This document shows, one piece after another, positions 38,343-45,388 of a stretch of DNA of 45,388 bases. The translations under genes and the position numbers were made by a program. The number at the start of each line of letters is the position of its first letter. Position 1 is the first letter of the stretch. The stretch spans positions 85,485-130,872 of the forward strand of contig JAUTXP010000051.1 in NCBI GenBank assembly GCA_030837965.1. Reading direction: 5' to 3'. The notes beneath the pieces are model-generated. The model saw only the letters and a program-made list of their open reading frames with translations, was not told the origin of the DNA and ran no database searches. The stretch comes from Acidimicrobiaceae bacterium (GTDB lineage Bacteria; Actinomycetota; Acidimicrobiia; Acidimicrobiales; JAUTXP01).

Positions 38343-39281
38343 ATGTCCGAGTCCGGCGGCATCCCGTCGCTTCCCCCCGGCCGCCACGTCAAGCTGCCGG
38401 GCCGCGGCACCACGTTCATCCGTGAGCTGCCCGGACCTCCGAGCGCGGCCGACGACCCCACCCTCGTGCTGCTGCACGGCCTGTCGGCCACGGCCGACAT
38501 CAACTGGTTCACGTCATTCGACCGGCTGGGCCGGCGCTTCCGCGTGGTGGCCATGGATCACCGGGGCCACGGCCGCGGCATCCGCACATGGCGCCCGTTC
38601 CGACTCGAGGACTGCGCCGACGACGTGGCCGCGTTGGCCGAACAGCTCGGCCTGGACCGCATCATCCCTGTCGGCTACTCGATGGGCGGGCCCATCGCCC
38701 AGTTGACGTGGCGCAGGCACCGGGGCCTGGTCGACGGGCTGGTGCTGTGCGCCACTGCTCGCAGCTTCGCCAGCCGCGACCCGCGCCAGCGCCTGCTGTT
38801 GTCCAGCCTGCTGCCCCTGTCGGCCGCGGCCCGCCTGGCGCCCGCCGCCCTGCGCACCCGCGTCACCGACACGCTCATCAACACGCGCACACAGGGCAGG
38901 CCGCTGGCCGACTGGGCCGCGTCCGAGTTCAAGCTGGGCGACGCCGCGGCCATGATGCAGGCCGGGTCGGCCATCGGCCGCTTCCGGTCAACCGAGTGGC
39001 TGGGCCAGGTCGACGTTCCCACCGCGGTCGTCGTCACCACGCGCGACCAACTCGTATCGCCCCGCCGCCAGTTGCTTTTGGCCGAGTCCATTCCCGGCGC
39101 CACGGTGCACCCGGTGGAGGGCGACCACGCGGCCTGCGTCACCGCCGCGGTGCGCTTCGTGCCCGCCCTGCTCGCGGCCTGCACCGACGTCGACGACAGG
39201 GCCGAGAGGGCCAGCAGGGCGGACGGCACGAGGCCGGCCAGGCCGCTCAACGGGGCAGGGTCGTCCACCGCCCGCGGCTGA
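38343..39281 (+). CDS. Alpha/beta hydrolase family protein
   Basis: 312 residues. The oxyanion motif is LVLLHGLSATADINW (about 39-53). DHRGHGRG follows, the nucleophile is Ser in PVGYSMGGPIAQ (about residue 117), the acid is Asp in VVTTRDQLVSP (about 236) and the base is His in EGDHAACV (about 262). The family includes esterases, lipases and epoxide hydrolases; the substrate is not apparent. There is no signal peptide. The C-terminal 35 residues are Arg/Ala-rich and look non-structured; they overlap the end of the convergent MATE gene by 35 bp. Confidence 0.88.
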   Translation: MSESGGIPSLPPGRHVKLPGRGTTFIRELPGPPSAADDPTLVLLHGLSATADINWFTSFDRLGRRFRVVAMDHRGHGRGIRTWRPFRLEDCADDVAALAEQLGLDRIIPVGYSMGGPIAQLTWRRHRGLVDGLVLCATARSFASRDPRQRLLLSSLLPLSAAARLAPAALRTRVTDTLINTRTQGRPLADWAASEFKLGDAAAMMQAGSAIGRFRSTEWLGQVDVPTAVVVTTRDQLVSPRRQLLLAESIPGATVHPVEGDHAACVTAAVRFVPALLAACTDVDDRAERASRADGTRPARPLNGAGSSTARG

Positions 39282-40542
39282 ACCTGGCCATCGTCACCGC
39301 GGCCCGCGCCGTCATCCACACCACCAGCCCGGCCCAGATCACGCCGATGCCGAGCCGGTGCCAAGCGAGCACGGCCGCCGCGAATGGCAGGAACGCAAAC
39401 GCGCCGGCCAGCGTCGTCCACTTGAGGAAGCGGAAGTCGGACGCGCCCATCAGCACGCCGTCGAGCACGAAGGCGATGGCCGCCGGTATCTGCAAAAGAC
39501 CAAGCAGGGCAAGGGCGATCGTGGCCCGGTGCACCACGTGGGCGTCCTCCGTGAACAGGTGCGGCACTACGGTCGACGTGGCCGCCACCACCGCGCCGAT
39601 GCCAAAGCCCGCCACCGCGCCGATGCGCAACAGCCGGCGCGAGACGTGCCACGCCCCCTGGATGTCTGACGCGCCCAGTCTCGTGCCGACCATGGCTTGG
39701 GCGGTGATGGCCAAGGCGTCCACCACCAAGGCCAGAAAGGTGAAGAGCTGGAGCGCGATCTGATGGCCGCCCACCGTCGGCGCCGACACGCGCGCCGCCA
39801 CCGAGGTGGACAAGGCCAGCACGCCCACCAGCGCCGCAGTGCGGATGAACAGGTCGCGGCCGATCACCAGGAGCCTGCGCATCTCGTCCCACACCGGCGG
39901 AGCAAAACGGGCCACGCCGAGCACGAGGAACCAGCACGCGGTCAGGACCTGGGCCACCACCGTCCCCCAGGCCGAGCCCGCCACGCCCCAGTGGAACCCG
40001 TAGACGAACAAGAGCTCCAGCGCGATGTTCAGCAGATTGGCGCCCACCACGATCCGCAGCGGCGTGCGCGTGTCGGACAGGCCGCGGAACCATCCGTGGC
40101 CCAACAAGGCGACGAGCACGAACGGGATGCCCAACGCGCTGATGCGCAGATAGGTGACGGCCGCTTCGAGCACGTCGCCCCGGCCGCCCAGGCCGGCGGC
40201 GACAGGTCGGGCCAAGCCGGCCACGAGGACGGCCGCGGGCAGGCCCAGGGCCGCACACAGCCACAGTCCCTGGGCCGCGACCGCGGCCGCGCCAGGCGCG
40301 TCGCCCTTGCCGGTGAGATGGGCGACGCGCGACGTGGTTCCGAACGACAGCACGTTGCTGACCCACATCAGCCCGTTGAGCACGGTGGACGCAATGGCCA
40401 GGCCGGCGAGGGGCACGGTTCCGAGCCGGCCGACGATGGCGGTGTCGGCCAGGACGTACAGGGGCTCGACGGCCAGGGACCCCAAAGCAGGCAAGGCGAG
40501 GGCGACGATGCGGCGGTCGAGGTCGTCGAGCCTCAGCCCCAA
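39247..40542 (-). CDS. MATE family efflux transporter
   Basis: 431 residues with twelve predicted membrane segments. The N-terminal MatE half contains [20 protein letters not shown] and [18 protein letters not shown], the family's LP...D...VG pattern. The second half repeats it with [13 protein letters not shown] and [16 protein letters not shown]. These proteins export drugs or metabolites using Na+ or H+; the closest group is the DinF-like one. TTG 40542 is chosen because it has GGAGG upstream and keeps the first helix complete; it overlaps the end of the IclR gene by 10 bp. Confidence 0.9.
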   Translation of the reverse strand: MGLRLDDLDRRIVALALPALGSLAVEPLYVLADTAIVGRLGTVPLAGLAIASTVLNGLMWVSNVLSFGTTSRVAHLTGKGDAPGAAAVAAQGLWLCAALGLPAAVLVAGLARPVAAGLGGRGDVLEAAVTYLRISALGIPFVLVALLGHGWFRGLSDTRTPLRIVVGANLLNIALELLFVYGFHWGVAGSAWGTVVAQVLTACWFLVLGVARFAPPVWDEMRRLLVIGRDLFIRTAALVGVLALSTSVAARVSAPTVGGHQIALQLFTFLALVVDALAITAQAMVGTRLGASDIQGAWHVSRRLLRIGAVAGFGIGAVVAATSTVVPHLFTEDAHVVHRATIALALLGLLQIPAAIAFVLDGVLMGASDFRFLKWTTLAGAFAFLPFAAAVLAWHRLGIGVIWAGLVVWMTARAAVTMARFSRGRWTTLPR

Positions 40543-41159
40543 CCCATGGCCTCCTCGACGTGCCTGGCCGCGGCGACCACGGCGTCGCCGTACTTGCGAC
40601 CGGGCTGGCGCGTGGTGCGGTCGATTGGCCCGGACACGGACACGGCCGCCATCACATGGCTGCCGTCCATGACCGGCGCGCTCACCGACGACACTCCCCG
40701 CTCGCGCTCCTCCACGGACTGGGTCCAGCCTTTGGCCGGGGCCTGGCCCCGCAGCACGTGGCCCGCCGAGCCCAGCTTCAACGGCATCACCGCGCCGACG
40801 GGCACGATGGTCCGCAGGCCGTGCGGCGACTCCAGGCTGACCACGCACACCCGCTTGTTGCCCCGCCGGACGTAGAGCTGCGCGCTCTCGCCGGTGGCAT
40901 CGCGCAGCACTTCGAGGGCGGGGCGGGCGGCCACATCGAGCGAGCGCTGGGCCAAGCGGGTGCCCAGGATGAACCGGCCTTCGTCGTCCCTGGCCACCAT
41001 GCCGTGCACCTCCAACGCGGCGGCCAGGCGGTGAGCGGTGGCCCGCGGCACCTCCGACGCGTCGGCCAGGTCGTTGAGCGAGAGCGGGCCTGCCTCCAGC
41101 GCGTCGAGCAGGGCGATGGCCTTGTCCAACACTCCCACCCCGCTTACACTTCGTCTCAC
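40533..41159 (-). CDS. ndgR: IclR family regulator of leuCD (NdgR/LtbR-like)
   Basis: 208 residues. The N-terminal winged helix-turn-helix (about 8-60) reads [20 protein letters not shown] then [20 protein letters not shown]. The C-terminal effector domain (about 75-200) contains [20 protein letters not shown] and [19 protein letters not shown]. The short IclR form encoded divergently from leuCD is the arrangement of NdgR (Streptomyces) and LtbR (Corynebacterium), which control leuCD and other amino acid genes. It starts at GTG 41159, 6 nt after TAGTCT, so its mRNA is probably leaderless. The MATE gene overlaps its end and may be co-transcribed. Confidence 0.88.
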   Translation of the reverse strand: MRRSVSGVGVLDKAIALLDALEAGPLSLNDLADASEVPRATAHRLAAALEVHGMVARDDEGRFILGTRLAQRSLDVAARPALEVLRDATGESAQLYVRRGNKRVCVVSLESPHGLRTIVPVGAVMPLKLGSAGHVLRGQAPAKGWTQSVEERERGVSSVSAPVMDGSHVMAAVSVSGPIDRTTRQPGRKYGDAVVAAARHVEEAMGWG

Positions 41160-41191
41160 GGGCTAAGACTATCTTCCCAGGATGTGAGACG
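41152..41191. promoter_or_regulatory. Divergent ndgR-leuC promoter with mirrored start codons
   Basis: TAGTCT (minus, 41171-41166) lies 6 nt before the regulator GTG, and TATCTT (plus, 41170-41175) lies 8 nt before GTG 41184; the two -10 elements share the TA at 41170-41171. The 8-bp inverted arms CGTCTCAC (41152-41159) and GTGAGACG (41184-41191) cover the start codons of both genes and could also serve as a binding site. Confidence 0.5.
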
Positions 41192-42593
41192 GCCAGTGAA
41201 ACAGACCATGAGCCAAAAAGTGTGGGACCGCCACGTGGTGCACGCGGCCGAGGGCGAGCCCGAGCTGCTCTACATCGACCTGCACCTGGTCCACGAGGTG
41301 ACGTCGCCGCAGGCCTTCGACGGGCTGCGCCTCAGTGGCAGGCCCGTCCGCAGGCCCGACCTGACCCTGGCCACCATGGACCACAACGTGCCCACCGACG
41401 GGCTGCTCAACTTGAAGGACCCGATCTCGGCCAAGCAGATGGAGGTGCTGGCGGCCAACTGCGCCGAGTTCGGCATTCCCCTGTACCCGATGGGCCATCG
41501 CAACCAGGGCATCGTGCATGTGATCGGCCCGGAGCTGGGTCTCACGCAGCCGGGCATGACCATCGTGTGCGGCGACTCGCACACGGCCACGCATGGCGCC
41601 TTCGGAGCCTTGGCCTTCGGCATCGGCACCAGCGAGGTCGAGCACGTGCTGGCCACCCAGACGCTGCCGCAGCGCAGGCCGGGGACCATGGCCGTCACCG
41701 TCGAAGGCGACCTGCCCGCCGGGGTCACGGCCAAGGACGTGATCCTCGCCATCATCGGGCGCATCGGGACCGGCGGCGGCATCGGCTCGATCATCGAGTA
41801 CCGCGGCTCGGCCATCCGCGGCCTGTCCGTCGAAGGCCGCATGACGGTGTGCAACATGAGCATCGAAGGCGGGGCGCGGGCAGGCATGATCGCCCCAGAC
41901 GACGTGACCTTCGCCTATCTCGAAGGTCGTCCCCACGCGCCGACGGGGGCGGCGTGGGAGCGGGCCCTCGACGAATGGCGCGCCCTCGTCACGGACGACG
42001 ACGCCGCCTTCGACAAGGAGGTGTCGCTGGACGCGGCTGGATTGCAGCCGCACGTGTCGTGGGGTACCAACCCGGCCCAGGTCGTCCCCATCGACGGCGT
42101 GGTGCCCGACCCCGACTCGTTCCTCGAAGCGGGCGAACGGGAGTCGGCGGCGCGGGCCCTGACCTACATGGACCTGACTGCGGGAACCCCCGTGCGCGAG
42201 ATCAACGTCGACACCGTGTTCATCGGATCGTGCACCAACTCGCGCATCGAGGACCTGCGGGCCGCAGCGGGCGTTGTCGAAGGACGACAGGTCCGCGCCG
42301 GCATGCGGGCCATGGTGGTGCCCGGGTCTGGACTGGTGAAGGAGCAGGCCGAGTCCGAAGGGCTGGACAAGGTCTTCACCGCCGCGGGCTTCGAGTGGAG
42401 GGACGCGGGCTGCTCGATGTGCCTGGCCATGAACCCCGACAAGCTGGCGCCGGGCGAGCGGGCCGCCTCCACGTCGAACCGCAACTTCGAAGGCAGGCAG
42501 GGGCCGGGCGGACGCACCCATCTGGTCTCGCCCGAGGTGGCCGCGGCCACTGCGGTGGCCGGCCACTTCGCCACCCCGCAGGAGCTGGACTGA
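41184..42593 (+). CDS. leuC: 3-isopropylmalate dehydratase large subunit
   Basis: 469 residues of the aconitase family. With LeuD it isomerises 2-isopropylmalate to 3-isopropylmalate, and citramalate to methylmalate in the CimA route. [20 protein letters not shown] and [13 protein letters not shown] are LeuC signatures. The [4Fe-4S] cluster is held by Cys in [13 protein letters not shown] and the two Cys of [15 protein letters not shown] 41184 fits a leaderless transcript; GTG 41196 ([10 protein letters not shown]) matches the usual family N terminus and is a close alternative, as is ATG 41208. The stop shares one base with the leuD start (TGATG). Confidence 0.96.
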   Translation: MRRPVKQTMSQKVWDRHVVHAAEGEPELLYIDLHLVHEVTSPQAFDGLRLSGRPVRRPDLTLATMDHNVPTDGLLNLKDPISAKQMEVLAANCAEFGIPLYPMGHRNQGIVHVIGPELGLTQPGMTIVCGDSHTATHGAFGALAFGIGTSEVEHVLATQTLPQRRPGTMAVTVEGDLPAGVTAKDVILAIIGRIGTGGGIGSIIEYRGSAIRGLSVEGRMTVCNMSIEGGARAGMIAPDDVTFAYLEGRPHAPTGAAWERALDEWRALVTDDDAAFDKEVSLDAAGLQPHVSWGTNPAQVVPIDGVVPDPDSFLEAGERESAARALTYMDLTAGTPVREINVDTVFIGSCTNSRIEDLRAAAGVVEGRQVRAGMRAMVVPGSGLVKEQAESEGLDKVFTAAGFEWRDAGCSMCLAMNPDKLAPGERAASTSNRNFEGRQGPGGRTHLVSPEVAAATAVAGHFATPQELD

Positions 42594-43216
42594 TGGATGC
42601 AGTCCGCGTCATCACCGGCACGGCCGTCGCCCTCGACCGCTCGGACGTCGACACCGACCAGATCATCCCGGCCGCCTGGCTGAAGCGGGTGGAGCGCACC
42701 GGCTTCGGCGAGGGCCTGTTCGAGTCCTGGCGCAAGGACCCGTCCTTCGCCTTGAACGACCACCGGTATCAAGGGGCCAGCATCTTGGTGGCGGGCGCCA
42801 ACTTCGGGACGGGCTCGTCGCGCGAGCACGCGGTGTGGGCCTTGATGGACTACGGGTTTCGGGCCGTGGTTTCCCCTCGGTTCGCCGACATCTTCCGCAC
42901 CAACTGCACGAAGGCGGGATTGGTGCCCGCCCAGATCGACGCCGAGTCGGTGGTCAAGCTGCTCGCCGCGGTGGCCGCCGATCCGAGCATCGAGGTGACC
43001 GTCGACGTGGAGTCCCGCGTCGTCTATTCGGCCGCCGCGGGCGTGGAAGCCGAGTTCCCGCTGGACGACTTCACCCAGTGGCGGCTGCTCGAAGGGCTCG
43101 ACGACATCGGACTGACCTTGCGGCACCAGTCGTCCATCGACTCGTTCGAGACGAGCCGGTCAGGCTGGCTGCCGACCACGTCCTCGAAGGGGCACGTGCC
43201 CGACTGGAGGACATAG
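42593..43216 (+). CDS. leuD: 3-isopropylmalate dehydratase small subunit
   Basis: 207 residues, the swivelling small subunit that completes the LeuC active site. Typical segments are LDRSDVDTDQIIPAAWLK, then FGEGLFESWRKDPSF, the loop GANFGTGSSREHAVWAL (about 66-82), FRAVVSPRFADIF and NCTKAGLVP. The C terminus (IGLTLRHQSSIDSFE) is standard, but the last residues PDWRT and the TAG stop are encoded by the left arm of a dispersed hairpin element, so the natural end may have been altered by that element. Translation is coupled to leuC by a one-base overlap. Confidence 0.96.
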   Translation: MDAVRVITGTAVALDRSDVDTDQIIPAAWLKRVERTGFGEGLFESWRKDPSFALNDHRYQGASILVAGANFGTGSSREHAVWALMDYGFRAVVSPRFADIFRTNCTKAGLVPAQIDAESVVKLLAAVAADPSIEVTVDVESRVVYSAAAGVEAEFPLDDFTQWRLLEGLDDIGLTLRHQSSIDSFETSRSGWLPTTSSKGHVPDWRT

Positions 43217-43246
43217 GTACCCGTTGGGTGGGCCTATGTCCTCCAG
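43204..43246. repeat. GGAGGACAT hairpin element, copy 5
   Basis: CTGGAGGACATAGG (43204-43217) pairs perfectly with CCTATGTCCTCCAG (43233-43246). ACCC (43219-43222) and GGGT (43226-43229) form the inner stem, with loop GTT and an internal loop of T opposite GGG. The left arm contains the leuD stop codon. The leuA stop lies 27 nt to the right, so the hairpin separates convergent genes. Confidence 0.87.
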
Positions 43247-43273
43247 ACGAAGATCAGGGGCGGGCGGCCAGGC

Positions 43274-44824
43274 TCAGGGCGTGATGGCGGTCATGCGGCC
43301 ACGGGCCTCGTTGCGGGCCCGCACCTGCACCACCTTGTTGACGGCGTTGAGGTAGGCCCTGGCGCTGGCCTCCACCACGTCGGTGGACACCCCTCGGCCC
43401 GTCACCTTCACGCCCTCGACCTCGAGCTGCACGATGACATCGCCGAGGGCGTCGACCCCGCCAGTCACCGACGACACGTTGAAATCGGTGAGTCGTCCGT
43501 CCACACCAGTGGCCGCTTTGATGGCCTTGCAGGCCGCGTCGATCATGCCGTCGCCCTCGGCGATGGCCTCGGCCTTCTCGCCGTTGCGCACGACCACCAC
43601 CTTGGCCTGAGGGACGGCGACGGTGCCGCCTCGGACCTCGAGGCTCTCGAAGACGAACTCGACGGCCCTGGCCCCGCCGATCTCCTCGGCCACGATGGCC
43701 TCCAAGTCGGCCTCGGTGAGCTGCACCTTGCGATCGGCCAACTCCTTGAAGCGGGTGAAGGCAGCGTTGAGCGCGTCGCCCGTCACGTTGAGGCCCATCT
43801 TCTCCAACGTGTCCTTGAAGGCATGACGACCCGAGTGCTTGCCCAGCACGATCTGACTGCCGGTCTGGCCCACGTCGGCCGCGTCGATGATCTCGTACGT
43901 GCTGCGCTCGGCCAGCACGCCGTGTTGATGGATGCCGGACTCGTGGGCGAACGCGTTGCGGCCCACGACGGCCTTGTTGTACTGGACCGGATAGCCGGTG
44001 AGGCGGCTGACGAGCCTGCTGGTGCGGGCCAGCTCCTCGGTGCGCACGCCGACCTCGATGCCGGGAAACTGGTCGCCGCGGATCCTGACCGCCATCACCA
44101 CTTCTTCGAGGGCGGCATTGCCGGCCCGCTCCCCCAGCCCGTTGACGCATACCTCCACCTGCCGGGCACCCGCCTGCACGCCGGCGAGCGAGTTGGCCGT
44201 GGCCAGCCCCAAGTCGTTGTGGCAGTGGGTCGACGTGATGTAGTCGCCCTTCACCTCGCGCCGGATGTACTGGATCAGCGCGCCGAAGTCCCACGGGATG
44301 CCGTAGCCGACGGTGTCGGGGATGTTGAGGGTCGTGGCGCCCGCCTCGACCGCGGCCTGGAGGACTTCCAACATGAAGTCGAGCGGCGTGCGGGTGGCGT
44401 CCTGGGGGCTGAACTCGACGTCGTCGGTGTGCTCGCGGGCCCGGGCCACGCCTTGGCGCGTCTCGGCGATCACCTGCTCTGGCGTCATCTTCAGCATGTG
44501 CTCCATGTGCGACGGGCTGGTGGAGATGAACACGTGGATGCGGCCCCGCTCGGCCTGCTTGAGCGCGTCCCAACAGCGATCGACGTCGGCGATGTGGGTG
44601 CGCGACAGCCCGGCGATGACCGGGCCCTGCACCGACTGGGCGATGGCCTCGACGGCCTCGAAGTCGCCTTGGCTGGCCACGGGGAAGCCGGCCTCGATGT
44701 AGTCGACACCCAGGCGCGCGAGCTGTTCGGCGATCTCGAGCTTCTCGGCCACGTCGAGCGAGATGCCCGGCGACTGCACGCCGTCTCGCAGGGTGGTGTC
44801 GAAGATGATCAGTCGCTCGGCCAT
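43274..44824 (-). CDS. leuA: 2-isopropylmalate synthase
   Basis: 516 residues, the standard-length (type 1) bacterial LeuA rather than the longer mycobacterial form. It condenses 2-oxoisovalerate with acetyl-CoA to start leucine synthesis. [16 protein letters not shown] (about 8-23) holds the DRE motif, GLSRTH and [14 protein letters not shown] (about 202-215) the metal-binding His pair, and [19 protein letters not shown] the subdomain that closes over the substrate. The C-terminal regulatory domain ([19 protein letters not shown]) senses leucine. ATG 44824 has AAGGAA upstream. A leader ORF and terminator lie directly before it. Confidence 0.96.
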   Translation of the reverse strand: MAERLIIFDTTLRDGVQSPGISLDVAEKLEIAEQLARLGVDYIEAGFPVASQGDFEAVEAIAQSVQGPVIAGLSRTHIADVDRCWDALKQAERGRIHVFISTSPSHMEHMLKMTPEQVIAETRQGVARAREHTDDVEFSPQDATRTPLDFMLEVLQAAVEAGATTLNIPDTVGYGIPWDFGALIQYIRREVKGDYITSTHCHNDLGLATANSLAGVQAGARQVEVCVNGLGERAGNAALEEVVMAVRIRGDQFPGIEVGVRTEELARTSRLVSRLTGYPVQYNKAVVGRNAFAHESGIHQHGVLAERSTYEIIDAADVGQTGSQIVLGKHSGRHAFKDTLEKMGLNVTGDALNAAFTRFKELADRKVQLTEADLEAIVAEEIGGARAVEFVFESLEVRGGTVAVPQAKVVVVRNGEKAEAIAEGDGMIDAACKAIKAATGVDGRLTDFNVSSVTGGVDALGDVIVQLEVEGVKVTGRGVSTDVVEASARAYLNAVNKVVQVRARNEARGRMTAITP

Positions 44825-44849
44825 TGGTTCGGTTCCTTTCGAGGGAAAC

Positions 44850-44880
44850 AAAAAACCCCCTGGCCGAAGGCGCAGGAGGC
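44850..44880 (-). terminator. Attenuator terminator before leuA
   Basis: In the minus-strand transcript CCTCCTG pairs with CAGGGGG (one G-U), with an inner GC/GC clamp around CTTCG, and is followed by TTTTTT. The hairpin ends 25 nt before the leuA start and lies after the leader ORF, so it is an attenuator rather than the end of another gene. Confidence 0.85.
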
Positions 44881-44884
44881 GAAA

Positions 44885-44911
44885 GACGAGTCCCGGGTGC
44901 GGGAACTCGCC
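44885..44911 (-). promoter_or_regulatory. Pause-type hairpin of the leuA leader
   Basis: GGCGAGTTCCCG pairs with CGGGACTCGTC around CACC, with one bulged base. It begins two bases after the stop of the leader ORF and precedes the terminator, as expected for the first hairpin of an attenuator. Confidence 0.7.
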
Positions 44912-44912
44912 G

Positions 44913-44948
44913 CTAGGTAAGGAGCAGGATGCTGGTCAGGTGCGGCAT
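44913..44948 (-). CDS. Leucine-rich leader peptide of leuA
   Basis: An 11-residue frame, MPHLTSILLLT, with four Leu codons, three of them consecutive (CTG CTC CTT), preceded by Ile. It is followed by a hairpin and an intrinsic terminator before leuA. Slow translation at the Leu run when charged tRNA-Leu is scarce would favour read-through into leuA, the classical attenuation scheme. There is no clear ribosome site; a transcript starting close to the ATG is likely. Confidence 0.8.
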   Translation of the reverse strand: MPHLTSILLLT

Positions 44949-44957
44949 GTTCTGGAC

Positions 44958-44986
44958 ATCGTTGCAGGCGGGGTCCGGAGCGTCAA
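44958..44986 (-). promoter_or_regulatory. Promoter candidate for the leuA leader
   Basis: On the minus strand TTGACG (44986-44981) and AACGAT (44963-44958) are 17 bp apart, a good -35 and an imperfect -10. The transcript would begin a few bases before the leader ATG at 44948. A second possibility is TACCTT (44990-44985), which shares its TA with TACGGT for the divergent gene. Confidence 0.45.
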
Positions 44987-44988
44987 GG

Positions 44989-44994
44989 TACGGT
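44989..44994 (+). promoter_or_regulatory. -10 candidate for the right-edge gene
   Basis: TACGGT fits TANNNT and lies 33 nt before ATG 45028, with the ribosome site AGGAGAAG in between. A plausible but unproven promoter. Confidence 0.35.
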
Positions 44995-45027
44995 TTCGGC
45001 AACTCGACCCCAGGAGAAGCAACTCGC

Positions 45028-45388
45028 ATGGTGCGACGCTCGTTCCGGATCGGTCTACGCCTCGGTGTGCTCGGCGGCGTCGTGGCCGCAGTGGTCAAGA
45101 CGTTGCAGAGTCGACGGGCCGGTCGAGCCGAGGAGCCCGCGCCCGCGTGGGCGCCTGCCGCGCCGACGCCCGCGCCCAAGGCTCCGGCACCCAAGCCTGA
45201 GGCTCCGGCGCCCAGGCCCGAGGCCAAGCCCGACGCCACATCTGCGCCTGCGCCCGCTGCTCCTTCTGCTGCGCCGCCGCCCAAGGCCGAAGCCGCGGCC
45301 GTTGCGCCTGCACCACCGGCTGCCGCCCCGCCGCCCGCGGACGAGACGTCGGAGGCGTCCTCGCATCCCAACGGCTCGTCCCCCGGTG
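45028..45388 (+). CDS. Membrane-anchored Pro/Ala-rich protein (partial, runs off the edge)
   Basis: The frame is open from ATG 45028 to the end of the window, 120 codons so far. It begins MVRRSFRIGLRLGVLGGVVA, one membrane helix after a basic start, followed by KTLQSRRAGRAEEPAP and a long low-complexity linker of Pro, Ala, Lys and Glu (PKAPAPKPEAPAPRPEAKP). The linker would extend from the membrane, and a folded domain probably follows beyond the edge. In related actinobacteria I recall proteins with this kind of start that end in a small Cys-containing domain, but that cannot be checked here. The ribosome site AGGAGAAG stands 8 nt upstream. Confidence 0.7.
   Translation, partial: MVRRSFRIGLRLGVLGGVVAAVVKTLQSRRAGRAEEPAPAWAPAAPTPAPKAPAPKPEAPAPRPEAKPDATSAPAPAAPSAAPPPKAEAAAVAPAPPAAAPPPADETSEASSHPNGSSPG

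Noticed and set aside
1-45388. CRISPR array, rRNA genes, phage or transposase genes
   Set aside because: No regularly spaced direct repeats, rRNA signatures, integrase or transposase motifs were seen anywhere in the window.

Overview
The window is high-GC DNA (roughly 70% G+C by eye) with dense, overlapping genes, many GTG and TTG starts, tRNA genes without an encoded CCA, and actinobacterial gene arrangements such as an IclR-type regulator divergent from leuCD. Secreted proteins built from 'GYWLVASDGGVFAFG' repeats and the mix of secreted copper and quinoprotein-like proteins suggest an uncultured-type member of Acidimicrobiia. That placement is inference.

Region by region. 1-4.1 kb: the end of an unidentified gene, a small membrane-anchored protein, a DUF6941-type protein, and an overlapping three-gene operon (TesB-like thioesterase, acyl-ACP-thioesterase-like protein, fumarylacetoacetase) facing a PaaI-like thioesterase. 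4.2-9.9 kb (minus strand): a methylamine-utilisation-like operon (MauD-like thioredoxin, a 20-residue ORF, a MauF/CcdA-like membrane protein, an unknown protein, a MauE-like membrane protein, and a Tat-exported MauA-like Cys-rich domain fused to a beta-propeller) followed closely by a prolyl oligopeptidase. 10-16.5 kb: a secreted copper/propeller locus (SURNod19-cupredoxin protein, two PQQ-like propellers, two cupredoxins). Together 6.3-16.5 kb looks like one extracytoplasmic redox module.

16.6-23.8 kb is a lower-GC island of accessory genes: a CrtA-like protein, a nucleotidyltransferase, a VapBC pair, a homocysteine methyltransferase-family protein, a PhyH-type dioxygenase, an APH-fold phosphotransferase plus a broken second copy, and a TIGR03086 protein. 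It ends at the 3' side of tRNA-Glu and carries short dispersed repeats after its plus-strand genes. 23.8-29.1 kb returns to core genes: tRNA-Glu, msrB, an SGNH hydrolase, tRNA-Gln, a YdcF protein, gltX and an acyl-CoA dehydrogenase.

29.1-45 kb is dominated by branched-chain amino acid synthesis: leuB-ilvE-cimA on the minus strand, leuCD with its divergent IclR regulator, and leuA. CimA makes citramalate from pyruvate and acetyl-CoA; LeuCD and LeuB can process both citramalate (to isoleucine) and isopropylmalate (to leucine). Both leuA and leuB are preceded by a tiny leader-peptide ORF, a hairpin and an intrinsic terminator, so attenuation is likely, with Leu codons at leuA and Val/Ile codons at leuB. 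Between these lie an S8-like secreted protease, greA, a GH15 glycosidase, an alpha/beta hydrolase and a MATE transporter. A Pro/Ala-rich membrane-anchored protein runs off the right edge.

The most unusual signal that gene content does not explain is a family of five intergenic hairpins sharing the arms CTGGAGGACAT / ATGTCCTCCAG (4141, 9980, 16516, 23964, 43204). They sit at gene 3' ends, and their inner stems differ in sequence while staying paired.
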